Assembly: GCF_002778285.1 (NCBI RefSeq)
Contig: NZ_NESM01000001.1
Coordinates: 1,010,529-1,074,528 of the forward strand
Direction of reading: 5' to 3'
Source: Limnohabitans sp. 15K
Lineage (GTDB): Bacteria > Pseudomonadota > Gammaproteobacteria > Burkholderiales > Burkholderiaceae_C
DNA length: 64,000 nt
Position numbers and translations under genes: made by a program. The notes beneath the pieces are model-generated. The model was given only the letters and a program-made list of their open reading frames with translations, was not told the DNA's origin and made no database searches. This document shows positions 1 through 8,039 of this stretch, one piece after another (within the stretch, counting starts at the first letter, position 1; each line of letters begins with the position of its first letter).

Positions 1-340
1 AAGCCGAGCCGGCCCATTTGTTGCAGACTTTTTTGGCCGGGCAGCCCATGTTGATGTCAATGATCTGTGCGCCCCGATCGATGTTGTACCGGGCAGCGTC
101 GGCCATCATTTGGGCTTCAGTGCCGGCAATTTGCACCGCAATCGGGCCGGGTTCACCGTCGTGGTTGGCACGGCGCGAAGTTTTGAGCGAGGCCCACAAA
201 TCAGGACGCGAGGTCACCATCTCGCTCACGGCATAACCCGCACCAAACTGCCTGCACAACTGACGGAAAGGCCGATCCGTCACCCCCGCCATGGGGGCAA
301 CAAACAAATTGTTGGGCAATAGGTATGGGCCAATCTGCAT
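1..340 (-). CDS. dusB: tRNA-dihydrouridine synthase B, N-terminal part (cut by window edge)
   Basis: Partial gene: the first 113 residues of a flavin-dependent tRNA-dihydrouridine synthase, which reduces specific uridines in tRNA. Reading leftwards from ATG at 340-338, the product starts MQIGPYLLPNNLFVAPMAGV, continues with TDRPFRQLC and AVSEMVTS, and reaches the Dus signature NMGCPAKKV just before the edge. This N-terminus (RIGPY/QIGPY, then APMAGVTDRPFR) is typical of the DusB subfamily. In Burkholderiales dusB usually precedes fis, which would lie outside the window to the left. The 150-bp gap to the divergent YqaA gene should hold its promoter. DusA or DusC is a less likely alternative. 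Confidence 0.93.
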   Translation of the reverse strand, partial: MQIGPYLLPNNLFVAPMAGVTDRPFRQLCRQFGAGYAVSEMVTSRPDLWASLKTSRRANHDGEPGPIAVQIAGTEAQMMADAARYNIDRGAQIIDINMGCPAKKVCNKWAGSA

Positions 341-493
341 GACTGGGAAGAGCGCTTTTTTTGGGGGAGCCTGTAGAGGAGGCACGATTGTAATTGCTTA
401 ATAATTCAGCAAACCAGCTGGGACTGTGCTAGGCAAAACCCCTTGCAGGGCGACACCAAAGGGTTGCGGCCTGACTGGCGCTAAACTGGCTCG

Positions 494-970
494 ATGGACA
501 TCTGGATGGATCAACTGCTGCAATGGCTGGCGCTGCCGCAACATGGCTTGAGCACGGTGTTTGTGGTCGCCTTCATTTCAGCCACCTTGCTGCCCATGGG
601 CTCTGAACCGGTGCTGTTTGGTTTGGTCAAACTCAACCCCGAGTTGTTTTGGCCAGCGGTCTTGGTGGCCACCGCGGGCAACACATTGGGCGGTATGTTC
701 AGCTGGTGTATGGGCTGGGGTACACACAAGGCGGTCAAGCACAGGGGTGCATCGGGCCATCACCACCGCGCCTTGGTCTGGTTGGAAAAGTTGGGCCCCA
801 AGGCCTGCCTGCTCAGTTGGTTGCCTGGCGTGGGCGACCCTCTGTGTGCCGTGGCAGGCTGGTTAAAAATGCCATTTTGGCCGTGCACGATGTACATGGC
901 CATCGGGAAGTTTGGCCGCTACGTGGTCATGACGGCCAGTCTGCTGTGGGTGTTTCCGGGGCAGTTTTGA
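494..970 (+). CDS. YqaA-family (DedA/SNARE-associated-like) inner membrane protein
   Basis: The 158-residue hydrophobic protein resembles the YqaA group of small DedA/VTT-type inner membrane proteins. Visible features are a short amphipathic start (MDIWMDQLLQWLAL), hydrophobic stretches near residues 18-40, 50-75 and 95-155, the family-like segment FISATLLPMGSEPVLFG, a glycine-rich NTLGGMFSW, and WLPGVGDPLCAVAGW, which matches the conserved PxxGDPL region. The precise transport or lipid role of the family is unsettled. The gene diverges from dusB and converges on the dehydrogenase gene downstream with only 16 bp between the stops. Start ATG at 494 is the first in frame. Confidence 0.8.
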   Translation: MDIWMDQLLQWLALPQHGLSTVFVVAFISATLLPMGSEPVLFGLVKLNPELFWPAVLVATAGNTLGGMFSWCMGWGTHKAVKHRGASGHHHRALVWLEKLGPKACLLSWLPGVGDPLCAVAGWLKMPFWPCTMYMAIGKFGRYVVMTASLLWVFPGQF

Positions 971-986
971 TGCGGCCAGCAAAAGC

Positions 987-1988
987 TCAGGCCACCTTGT
1001 TGCGCAAGGGCAAACCTGTCGTCCAGCAGCGCAAATTGTCCAAAAATATCTGCCCCACTCTGGTTTCATTGCCATCGGAGTGACCCGCTGCATGGGGTGT
1101 GACCATGACCTGCGGCATGGCCCACAGAGGTGAATCAACGGGCAAAGGCTCGTGGGCGAAAACATCCAAAAAAGCGCCGCCCAGCCGTCCACTTTGCAAA
1201 GCCGCAACCAAAGCCAGTTCGTCCACCACTTCACCCCGCGCCACGTTCACCAAATGGGCTCCGGGGGGCAGCAAAGCCAAGGCCCCGGCATTGACCAATT
1301 GGCGGGTTTTGAGGGTCAAGGGGCAAGCCAAGACCAGCCAATCTGTTTTGGGCAAAACCTGCTGCCAATCCTCAAACGAGACCATTGCAACGCTTTCGGC
1401 CTCTGTCTTGGTATGCGCTTGCTGGCGCACGGCCTGCACGTTCATGCCCAAGGCCTGCAGCAAACTGCCCAGCTTTTGTCCAATGGGGCCCCAGCCGACA
1501 ATGGTCGCCGTCTGCCCCGGCAAGTCCCGTGGCATGCGCTCACCCATCATGGGGATCCACTGCCGGTCTCGCTGCTCAGCCCAAAGCTGCGGAAAACGCC
1601 GGGCCAGCGCCAAGATACCCGCCAAAGCCACGGTGGCCACGACTTGGGCATTGGCCCCGGAAGAGGTGGACACCTGGACGCCTCTGGCCAAAAGGTCGAG
1701 GTAAATCTGACGATCGGCGCCGGCCGAATGGATGTGCACCCATTGCAAATCAGCAGACTGGCGAAGCAGTGTGTAGACCTGTTCCAAGGCGGGGTGAATT
1801 TCGTGCTTGGTCGAGGTGCCCGTGACCTCACGCGAAATGAAGGCCACATCGGCATCGGTGCGTTGCGCAGCCACGGCTTCTTCTAAGGAGATCAACTCAA
1901 AGGGAAACTGCCCCATCGCAGCCGAGACCGATGCCCCCAAGAGGTCAATGGACTGCCGGGACATGAGGATTCGCAAGGGGCTGCTCAT
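987..1988 (-). CDS. D-isomer-specific 2-hydroxyacid dehydrogenase family protein
   Basis: Predicted cytoplasmic NAD(P)-dependent oxidoreductase interconverting a 2-keto acid and a D-2-hydroxy acid (333 residues). The NAD-binding Rossmann motif is GWGPIG at about residues 165-170. The catalytic set follows: Arg in NVARGE (about 251), Glu in AHEPLP (about 280) and His in TPHAAGH (about 299). I chose ATG at 1988 because the longer frame (to 2129) would run well into the preceding receptor gene and lacks family resemblance. It is the last gene of the minus-strand operon 7835-987, 25 bp after a Bug receptor. That context suggests it reduces or oxidises an intermediate of the imported carboxylate. 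The true substrate cannot be read from sequence; phosphoglycerate, glyoxylate/hydroxypyruvate and other 2-hydroxyacids are all possible. Confidence 0.88.
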   Translation of the reverse strand: MSSPLRILMSRQSIDLLGASVSAAMGQFPFELISLEEAVAAQRTDADVAFISREVTGTSTKHEIHPALEQVYTLLRQSADLQWVHIHSAGADRQIYLDLLARGVQVSTSSGANAQVVATVALAGILALARRFPQLWAEQRDRQWIPMMGERMPRDLPGQTATIVGWGPIGQKLGSLLQALGMNVQAVRQQAHTKTEAESVAMVSFEDWQQVLPKTDWLVLACPLTLKTRQLVNAGALALLPPGAHLVNVARGEVVDELALVAALQSGRLGGAFLDVFAHEPLPVDSPLWAMPQVMVTPHAAGHSDGNETRVGQIFLDNLRCWTTGLPLRNKVA

Positions 1989-2013
1989 GGATTGGACCTG
2001 TCGGCGCACTTCA

Positions 2014-2994
2014 TCACTCGGCTTTGGCACCCGACTCGCGCACGATGAGGCGCCACTTGTCATGCTCACGCTGAACGAATTGGCCAAACTGAGCTGGCGT
2101 GCCGCCCGCAGGGTCTGCGCCCTGGGCAATCATTTGCTGCTCGATGGCGGGCACTTGCAAGATGTCGTTGACGGCTTTGTTCACCATGCTGATCACAACT
2201 TCTGGTGTGCCCTTGGGCGCAAAAAAACCAAACCACGATCCAGCCTCAAATTGAGGGAAGCCTTTTTCGACCACGGTGGGCACATCAGGCATGGAACGCG
2301 AACGCTTGAGTGAGCTGACCGCCATCGGTTTGAGCTTGCCCGCCGCGATGTGTGGCATCACCGATGGGATCGTTGCAAACATGAACTGGATGCGGCCTGC
2401 CAACAAATCCTTCAAGGCATCAGCACCTTTGTAGGGAATGTGGGTCGCCTCAAAACCCACCCGCTTGGACAGCATGAAGCTGGACAAATGGGACGAGGTG
2501 CCGATGCCGGTTGAACCGTAGTTGAGCTTGCCTGGATTGGCCTTGGCGTAAGCGATCAGCTCTTCCATGGTGTTGGCGGGCACCGAAGGGTGGATGACCA
2601 AGACATTGGGCACATCCGCAATCTGAACAATCGGCACCAGATCGGTCAAGGGGTTGTAGGGCAGCTTGCCATACAAGGTGGGGTTGACCGCAATGGGCCC
2701 CACAGAATTGACAATCAAGGTGTACCCATCCGGCGCAGAGCGGACCACCAGCTCGGTGCCCAAGTTGCCCCCCGCACCAGGCTTGTTGTCGATGACAAAA
2801 GGCTGCTTGAGTTTTTCGGACAACTGCTGCGTGACGGTCCGCGCCAAGATGTCGGTGGTGCCGCCTGCCGTGAAGGCCACGACCACTTTGACCGGTTTTT
2901 GGGGGTACACCTGCGCCTGCGCCCAAGAAGGCATGGCCATTGCCATGGCCATGGCCGAGAGGGTGGCCACCCACCAACGCGAAGAAGACGTCAT
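2014..2994 (-). CDS. Bug-family (TctC-like) periplasmic solute receptor
   Basis: The 326-residue extracytoplasmic receptor of the Bordetella uptake gene family binds small carboxylates or related organic acids. An N-terminal signal peptide (TSSSRWWVATLSAMAMAMAM, ending around SWAQAQV) is followed by the Bug start YPQKPVKVVVAFTAGGTTD, the KPGAGGNLGTE loop and the ADVPTVVEKG-like C-terminal region. ATG at 2994 is preceded by a short gap from the aldolase gene. It is one of five Bug genes in this window, none with TctA/TctB membrane partners beside it, so it may feed a transporter elsewhere or act in sensing. It sits inside the operon 7835-987. Confidence 0.93.
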   Translation of the reverse strand: MTSSSRWWVATLSAMAMAMAMPSWAQAQVYPQKPVKVVVAFTAGGTTDILARTVTQQLSEKLKQPFVIDNKPGAGGNLGTELVVRSAPDGYTLIVNSVGPIAVNPTLYGKLPYNPLTDLVPIVQIADVPNVLVIHPSVPANTMEELIAYAKANPGKLNYGSTGIGTSSHLSSFMLSKRVGFEATHIPYKGADALKDLLAGRIQFMFATIPSVMPHIAAGKLKPMAVSSLKRSRSMPDVPTVVEKGFPQFEAGSWFGFFAPKGTPEVVISMVNKAVNDILQVPAIEQQMIAQGADPAGGTPAQFGQFVQREHDKWRLIVRESGAKAE

Positions 2995-3028
2995 ACGGGT
3001 CTTTCGTTAGAGACAAGAAGCAATGTGT

Positions 3029-3817
3029 TCAGGTTTTGTAACTGGGGTCCATGCGGTCCAGCTTACGGAGCAAGGCTGGCCACTCCATGAGGCCATAGGG
3101 CCTGCGGGTGCTGGGCTGGTAGTTGTTCCAGGTCTCTTCCAAAACTTCGGGCGCAACCTTGACGAGAGGTGTGTTGCAAGCCATGGCCGCCAGTTGGGCA
3201 TGGCACGCCAGTTCCAAGCGGTGCATCCAGTTGAAGGCTTCACCCACACTGCGCCCCACCGTCAAAACGCCGTGATTTCGCAAAATAAGGGCTTCGCCCT
3301 GCCCCAAGTCTTGCACCAGCGAGGCCTGCTCGGTCAGATCGAGCACCACACCTTGGTAGTCGTGGTAACCGATCTTCAAAAACCGCATGGCCGTTTGGGT
3401 GATGGGTAACAGGCCGCATTCAAGTGACGACACGGCCATCGAGGCCCAACTGTGCGTGTGGATGACGCAATCGACTTCGGGTCGGGCCGCATGCACCGCA
3501 CTGTGAATCACGTAGCCGGCCTTGTTGATGCCGTAATTCAGATCGCCAAAATCGGGCTTGGACAAGATGTTGCCGTCGTGGTCAATCTTGATCAAGCTGG
3601 ACGCTGTGATTTCCTCGTACATCATGCCGTAGGGATTGATGAGAAAAGCACCATCTTCGCCCGGCACACGAGAAGAGATGTGGTTGGCCATCATGTCCGA
3701 CATGCCATAGATCGCCACCAAGCGGTAACACGCCGCCAAGTCCACGCGCGCTTGCCACTCTGCGGGTGTGCAGCGGGCTTGCATCGACTCGATCTTCAAA
3801 TATCCGTTTTCAAGCAT
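3029..3817 (-). CDS. class II aldolase/adducin-family protein
   Basis: The 262-residue member of the class II aldolase/adducin fold typically performs zinc-dependent retro-aldol cleavage or decarboxylation of small hydroxy acids or sugar phosphates. Metal ligands are visible as HTH at residues 120-122 and the later NHG (His182). MANHISSR near the N-terminus matches the family start. A good ribosome site (AGGAGC) lies upstream of ATG 3817. The gene lies between two Bug receptors in the operon, so it probably acts on the imported compound or a derivative. Related annotated functions include aldolases, hydroxyacid decarboxylases and epimerases; which applies here is not visible. Confidence 0.9.
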   Translation of the reverse strand: MLENGYLKIESMQARCTPAEWQARVDLAACYRLVAIYGMSDMMANHISSRVPGEDGAFLINPYGMMYEEITASSLIKIDHDGNILSKPDFGDLNYGINKAGYVIHSAVHAARPEVDCVIHTHSWASMAVSSLECGLLPITQTAMRFLKIGYHDYQGVVLDLTEQASLVQDLGQGEALILRNHGVLTVGRSVGEAFNWMHRLELACHAQLAAMACNTPLVKVAPEVLEETWNNYQPSTRRPYGLMEWPALLRKLDRMDPSYKT

Positions 3818-3832
3818 GACAGCTCCTGTAAG

Positions 3833-4804
3833 TCAGTCTAGTTTGACACCTGCGCTCTTGACCAGGTTCACCCAGAATTTGGCATCTTCGGTCAAAAAGG
3901 CCGCGAAGTTCTCTGGCGAGTTGGACAAAGCCACGTCGGTGCCTTCTCGGGCCAAGGCGGCTTTCACAGACGGTTGTGCCATGGCCGATTGGGTGGCGTC
4001 AAAAATCTTTTTGATCACAGCCGGCGGCGTGCCCACCGGCACAAAGAGGCCATACCAAAATTCAATGGCGTATTCGGGCAGTTTGGCCTCTTGCATGCCT
4101 GGCAAACCGGGCACCAATGTCGTGCTGTTTTTGGTGCTGACGGCCAAACCTTTCAAGCGACCTGCCTGGATCATGGGCAAGACCGATGGGGGTGTACCAA
4201 AGGTCACTTGAGTGTCTCCGGCAATGACCGACTGGATGGCGGGCGAACCCCCACGAAAAGGGATGTGCACCATGTCCACACCCGTCAATTGGGTGAACAA
4301 GGCCGCACCCAAATGGGGTGCAGAGCCGTTGCCCGACGTGGCGTAGTTGATCTTGCCGGGTGACTGTTTGGCCCGCGCAATCAAATCTTGCACCGAATTG
4401 ATGCCCAGTGAGGGATTGACCGCAATGACCAAAGGCGAAGCGGTGACTTTGGTGACCGGCACCAAATCTTTCGGGGTGTAGTTCAACTTGGCGTTGAGTG
4501 CCGGGTTGACCGAGATGCTGCTGGGGCTGGCCAACAAAACGCTGTACCCATCTGGCGCTGCCTTGGCCACGTTTTCTGCCGCAATGCTGGAGCCGGCACC
4601 GGCCTTGTTTTCGACAATGACCGTTTGACCCAAGGACTTGCCCATGGCATCGCTGAGGGCACGGGCCACATAGTCGGCCGCACCACCTGGTGCAAAACCC
4701 ACCACCAAGCGAATCGGCTTGATGGGATAGGCTGCACCTTGGGCTTGCACAGCCATGGCCAAGCACGACAAGACGAATGCTGAAATCAGGTTTCTTTTGT
4801 TCAT
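3833..4804 (-). CDS. Bug-family periplasmic solute receptor
   Basis: The 323-residue secreted receptor is related to the gene at 2014 but clearly a different paralogue. The signal peptide MNKRNLISAFVLSCLAMAVQ ends near AQGA. Mature features are YPIKPIRLVVGFAPGGAAD, VENKAGAGSSIAAE and IPFRGGSPA. ATG at 4804 was chosen over the upstream in-frame start at 4846 because AAGGAGA lies about 8 bases before it and the signal peptide begins there. Two receptors in one operon suggest either two substrates or different binding ranges. No TctA/B genes are adjacent. Confidence 0.93.
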   Translation of the reverse strand: MNKRNLISAFVLSCLAMAVQAQGAAYPIKPIRLVVGFAPGGAADYVARALSDAMGKSLGQTVIVENKAGAGSSIAAENVAKAAPDGYSVLLASPSSISVNPALNAKLNYTPKDLVPVTKVTASPLVIAVNPSLGINSVQDLIARAKQSPGKINYATSGNGSAPHLGAALFTQLTGVDMVHIPFRGGSPAIQSVIAGDTQVTFGTPPSVLPMIQAGRLKGLAVSTKNSTTLVPGLPGMQEAKLPEYAIEFWYGLFVPVGTPPAVIKKIFDATQSAMAQPSVKAALAREGTDVALSNSPENFAAFLTEDAKFWVNLVKSAGVKLD

Positions 4805-4842
4805 GGTGTTGTCTCCTTTGATGGGAATGTCTTGGGAAAATT

Positions 4843-5826
4843 TCAATCCGGCTTGGCGATGCGCAGCACGATCTTGCCGGTGTGCTGGTTGCTTTCCATG
4901 CGGACCTTGGCTTGGAGCAATTGGTCGAACTCAAACACTTGGTCCAACAGGGGTTGGATGCGACCATCGGCAAAGGCCGGCAAAATTTGTTTGGCAAATT
5001 GCGCAACACCCTCTGAGCGCTGCGCCAGTGTGCGGTTCTTGTTGGAGACACCATACAGGCACAAGCGCTTGGAATGCAAAGTCTCCAGATCGATGGTGGC
5101 ACTGAGCGTGTTGTCGACGTAGCCCACAATGCCCATTCGCCCCTGAAACGCCATGCAACGCATGTTCTCGGCAAACATGGACCCACCCACGGTGTTCACC
5201 ACCAAATTGGCCCCTTTGCCCTCGGTGGCTTGCAAAACGGTTTCGTGGAAATCAGCAGCACGCGTGCACAGACCCAAATCCAGCCCCAGAGGCTTCAATT
5301 GGTCGAGCTTGGCTTGCGAACCCGATGTGCCAATGACTTTGGCCCCCAAAACTTTGGCCATTTGCAAGCTGGACACACCCACACCTGAAGAGACCCCATT
5401 GATCAAAAGCGTCTGTCCGGCCTGCAAGTGACCTTGCATCACCAAAAGGTCATACGTCACCAAAAACGTCAGCGGGATCGAGGCGGCTTGCTCCGAACTC
5501 AAATTGTCCGGGACGGGCATGATTTCGCGCACATCCATCACCACGTATTCTGAAAATGTCCCGGGGCATCGGCCCATCACCCGATCGCCCACTTGCCAAG
5601 CGCCTGTGTCGCTGCCCAGCTGCGCAATATGCCCTGCCCCTTCCATGCCAGCGGGCTTGCTGCCGCCTTTGCCGTGCAGGCCGTGCCCCACGATCAACTC
5701 ACCGCGATTGAGGGCTGCGGCATGCAACTTGACCAGCACTTGACCTGGGCCGGGCACGGGCACATCGACCTCCCGCAGCTCCAAATGGCCTTGACCGTCG
5801 CTGATGTTCATCCAATAAGATTTCAT
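4843..5826 (-). CDS. quinone-oxidoreductase-like MDR-superfamily dehydrogenase
   Basis: The 327-residue medium-chain reductase lacks zinc ligands and is of the NADPH:quinone oxidoreductase/enoyl reductase type. Features are an N-terminal GroES-like domain (VPGPGQVLVKLHAAALNRGE), the segment GVSSGVGVSSLQMAK that forms the nucleotide-binding loop near residues 145-160, and VVNTVGGSMFAENMR. ATG 5826 has GAGG at good spacing. An alternative ATG at 5838 overlaps the stop of the upstream crotonase gene in an ATGA junction. Within the operon it probably reduces a C=C bond or oxidises an alcohol of a CoA-bound or free intermediate. Substrate unknown. Confidence 0.87.
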   Translation of the reverse strand: MKSYWMNISDGQGHLELREVDVPVPGPGQVLVKLHAAALNRGELIVGHGLHGKGGSKPAGMEGAGHIAQLGSDTGAWQVGDRVMGRCPGTFSEYVVMDVREIMPVPDNLSSEQAASIPLTFLVTYDLLVMQGHLQAGQTLLINGVSSGVGVSSLQMAKVLGAKVIGTSGSQAKLDQLKPLGLDLGLCTRAADFHETVLQATEGKGANLVVNTVGGSMFAENMRCMAFQGRMGIVGYVDNTLSATIDLETLHSKRLCLYGVSNKNRTLAQRSEGVAQFAKQILPAFADGRIQPLLDQVFEFDQLLQAKVRMESNQHTGKIVLRIAKPD

Positions 5827-5834
5827 AGGGGACC

Positions 5835-6644
5835 TCATTCGCCTTTGAAGACGGGTTTGCGTTTTTCCATGAAAGCCTTGCGGCCTTCGGCATAGTCGGC
5901 GCTGTCAAAGCAGCCGCGGATAAGTTGGGTGCACAAATCCATGTCCAACTCGGGCGATGGCTTGAGGATTTCTCGCGTGATGGCCTTGGCCGCCTGGATG
6001 GTCAGGGGCGCGTTGGCGGCCAGTGCTGACGTGTATTCACCCAGCAACTCGGGCAAGGCCTCAGGAGCGCAAACCCGCGTGACCAGCCCCAAGCTGTGTG
6101 CTTCTTGTGCATTGATTTTTCGGGCCGTGAAAAACAGGTCTTTGGCCGCGCCAGGGCCAATCAGATCCACCAGGTTTTTCATGGCCGAATAGCGGTAGCC
6201 CAAGCCCAAGCGAGCGGCAGGCACCGAAAACACGGCGTCGCTGGCAGCAATCCGCATGTCACAACTGATGGCCACATTGATGCCACCACCGATGCAAAAG
6301 CCGCGGATGCAGGCCAGCGTGGGCTTGGGAAAGTTGTAAATACCCATCAGCGCCGTCTCGGCCATGTGCTCATAGCGCGTGACCGCCTCGCGGGCGGCAC
6401 GCATGTCTTCAAACTGCGAAATGTCCGCACCCGAGACAAAGGCTTTCTCGCCTGCCCCGGTGAACACCACCAAGCGCACTCGGGGGTCGTGTTCGGCCTG
6501 GTTCAAGAGCACAGGCACGGCCTCCCACATGTCCACCGACAGCGCATTGTGGCGGGCGACATTGTTGAACTGGATGAACAAGGTGCTGCCCTCCAGCCAG
6601 GTATTGACCCGTTCGGTGGGCGAGGTGTAGACGATGTCGGACAT
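5835..6644 (-). CDS. enoyl-CoA hydratase/isomerase (crotonase) family protein
   Basis: The 269-residue crotonase-fold protein has an oxyanion-hole segment (SGADISQF, then GFCIGGGINVAISCD). At the two places where classical enoyl-CoA hydratases carry catalytic glutamates (GGGCE and QPEIKLG), this protein reads GGGIN and VPAARLG, so both are absent. It is therefore probably not a standard hydratase; isomerase, hydrolase or other crotonase chemistry is possible. It directly follows the CoA-transferase gene (the stop of that gene abuts its start) and overlaps the MDR gene region. These three enzymes probably act on a CoA thioester. Confidence 0.88.
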   Translation of the reverse strand: MSDIVYTSPTERVNTWLEGSTLFIQFNNVARHNALSVDMWEAVPVLLNQAEHDPRVRLVVFTGAGEKAFVSGADISQFEDMRAAREAVTRYEHMAETALMGIYNFPKPTLACIRGFCIGGGINVAISCDMRIAASDAVFSVPAARLGLGYRYSAMKNLVDLIGPGAAKDLFFTARKINAQEAHSLGLVTRVCAPEALPELLGEYTSALAANAPLTIQAAKAITREILKPSPELDMDLCTQLIRGCFDSADYAEGRKAFMEKRKPVFKGE

Positions 6645-7835
6645 TCAAAAAACTCCTTTGGATTTCAGTTGCTCAAGCGCTTGGGCCGTGAGCCCCAGTT
6701 CGCCCAAAATTTCCTCGCTGTGCTCGCCACGGCGAGGGGCCGCTCGGGCAATGGTGCTGGGCGTGCGCTCCAGTTGCATGGGTTGCCCCACCAAACGCTG
6801 CGGACCTTGGTGCACCGACACCACATCTTTGACCATCTTCAGGTGCTGAATTTGCGGCTCTTTGAACACTTCGTCCATGCTGTTGATCAGGCCACAAGCC
6901 ACGCCACCGTCGTTCAAGCGCTCGATCCAATAAGCACGGTCTTGCAAGGCCAGTCGCTCGTTGATCTCGGCGTTCAACGCATCGCGGTTGACCGAGCGGC
7001 TGGGCTTGTCGTGGTAGCGCGGATCGGTGACCCATTGCGGTGCTTCCAGAATGTCGCAGAACCGCTCCCAAATTTTGGAGCCAAACACCGCGATGTTCAT
7101 GTAGCCATCGCGCGCCTTGTAAACCCCGGTGGGGATGCTGGTGGGGTGGAAGTTGCCCGCCTGCGTGGCCACCTCTTCGTCGATCAACCAGCGCGAGGTC
7201 TGGAAATCCATCATGTACACCATGGACTCGAGCAATGAGGTGTGCAGCCACTGGCCTTGGCCTGACTTTTCGCGCTCCAGCAAGGCCACCAAAATACCTT
7301 GCGCCGCAAAAATGCCCGCACACAAGTCGGCAATCGGAATGCCCACGCGCATGGGGCCCTGCTCGGTCATGCCCGTGACCGACATCAGCCCGCCCATGCC
7401 CTGCGCAATTTGGTCAAAACCCGGCCTTGCGGCCAAAGGACCGGTTTGACCAAAGCCAGAAATGCTGGCGTAAACCAAACCGGGGTTGTCGTTTTTCAGG
7501 CTGTCGTAATCGATGCCCAAACGGAACTTGACGTCTGGGCGGAAGTTCTCGACCACCACATCGGCCTTGGCGATCAACTGCTTGAGCAAGGCAATGCCCT
7601 CGGGCTCTTTCAGGTTCAGTGTGATCGAGCGCTTGTTGCGGTGGGTGTATTGGTAATCTGACCCCTCTTGTCCGCCCAGCGTGTCGTCGCCACGCATGTG
7701 CTCGGGCATTTGAACTTGCACCACATCGGCACCCCAGTCGGCCAACTGGCGGCAAGCGGTGGGTCCCGCACGCACTTGGGTCAAGTCGATCACTCGAAAA
7801 CGAGACAACGCTGCAGAAGCGGGTTGGTGTGGCAT
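6645..7835 (-). CDS. CaiB/BaiF family (class III) CoA-transferase
   Basis: The 396-residue family III CoA-transferase moves CoA between carboxylic acids. The N-terminus (SRFRVIDLTQVRAGPTACRQ), DVVVENFRPDVKFRLGIDY, the catalytic-region segment GQWLHTSLLESM and FKEPQIQHLKMV are characteristic. ATG 7835 was chosen because upstream residues of the longer frame fall in the promoter/operator region. As the first gene of the operon 7835-987 it probably activates the imported carboxylate to its CoA ester. The position often occupied by Asp after VDxSLL is Glu here, as in a number of family members. It faces the GntR regulator gene and shares its control region. Confidence 0.9.
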   Translation of the reverse strand: MPHQPASAALSRFRVIDLTQVRAGPTACRQLADWGADVVQVQMPEHMRGDDTLGGQEGSDYQYTHRNKRSITLNLKEPEGIALLKQLIAKADVVVENFRPDVKFRLGIDYDSLKNDNPGLVYASISGFGQTGPLAARPGFDQIAQGMGGLMSVTGMTEQGPMRVGIPIADLCAGIFAAQGILVALLEREKSGQGQWLHTSLLESMVYMMDFQTSRWLIDEEVATQAGNFHPTSIPTGVYKARDGYMNIAVFGSKIWERFCDILEAPQWVTDPRYHDKPSRSVNRDALNAEINERLALQDRAYWIERLNDGGVACGLINSMDEVFKEPQIQHLKMVKDVVSVHQGPQRLVGQPMQLERTPSTIARAAPRRGEHSEEILGELGLTAQALEQLKSKGVF

Positions 7836-7924
7836 GGTCGTGGTCCTGACGAAAAAGGGGCTCAGTTTGAACAAGTGCGTGACACCTGTTGATGACCCCG
7901 AAAGTTTGAACGCCAGGCCCAAAA

Positions 7925-7954
7925 GTGTCAACACTTTGTCTGAATTGTTGACAC
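7925..7954. promoter_or_regulatory. candidate GntR operator (perfect 9-bp dyad)
   Basis: GTGTCAACA at 7925-7933 and its exact reverse complement TGTTGACAC at 7946-7954 are separated by 12 bases, a centre-to-centre distance of 21 bp (two helical turns). The site lies midway between the divergent CoA-transferase operon and the GntR gene. Both arms contain a TTGACA hexamer, one on each strand, so the dyad coincides with both putative -35 boxes. Confidence 0.7.
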
Positions 7955-7977
7955 ATTCGCGACCTTGAGCGCATGAT
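7948..7977 (+). promoter_or_regulatory. candidate sigma-70 promoter of the GntR gene
   Basis: Perfect TTGACA -35 at 7948-7953, 18-bp spacer, CATGAT as a 4/6 -10 at 7972-7977. The -35 lies within the right operator arm, suggesting autoregulation. Confidence 0.45.
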
Positions 7978-8039
7978 TTTGGCCATCTTCAGGTAGGATG
8001 ACTCCACCATTTTGCAGGTCTGGCCCAGCGATACACCCC

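Noticed and set aside
6096-7238. Long plus-strand frame (380 codons) over the crotonase and CoA-transferase genes
   Set aside because: Mirror of strongly coding minus-strand genes; its product shows no family motif and is rich in His/Gln/Val typical of antisense GC-rich frames.
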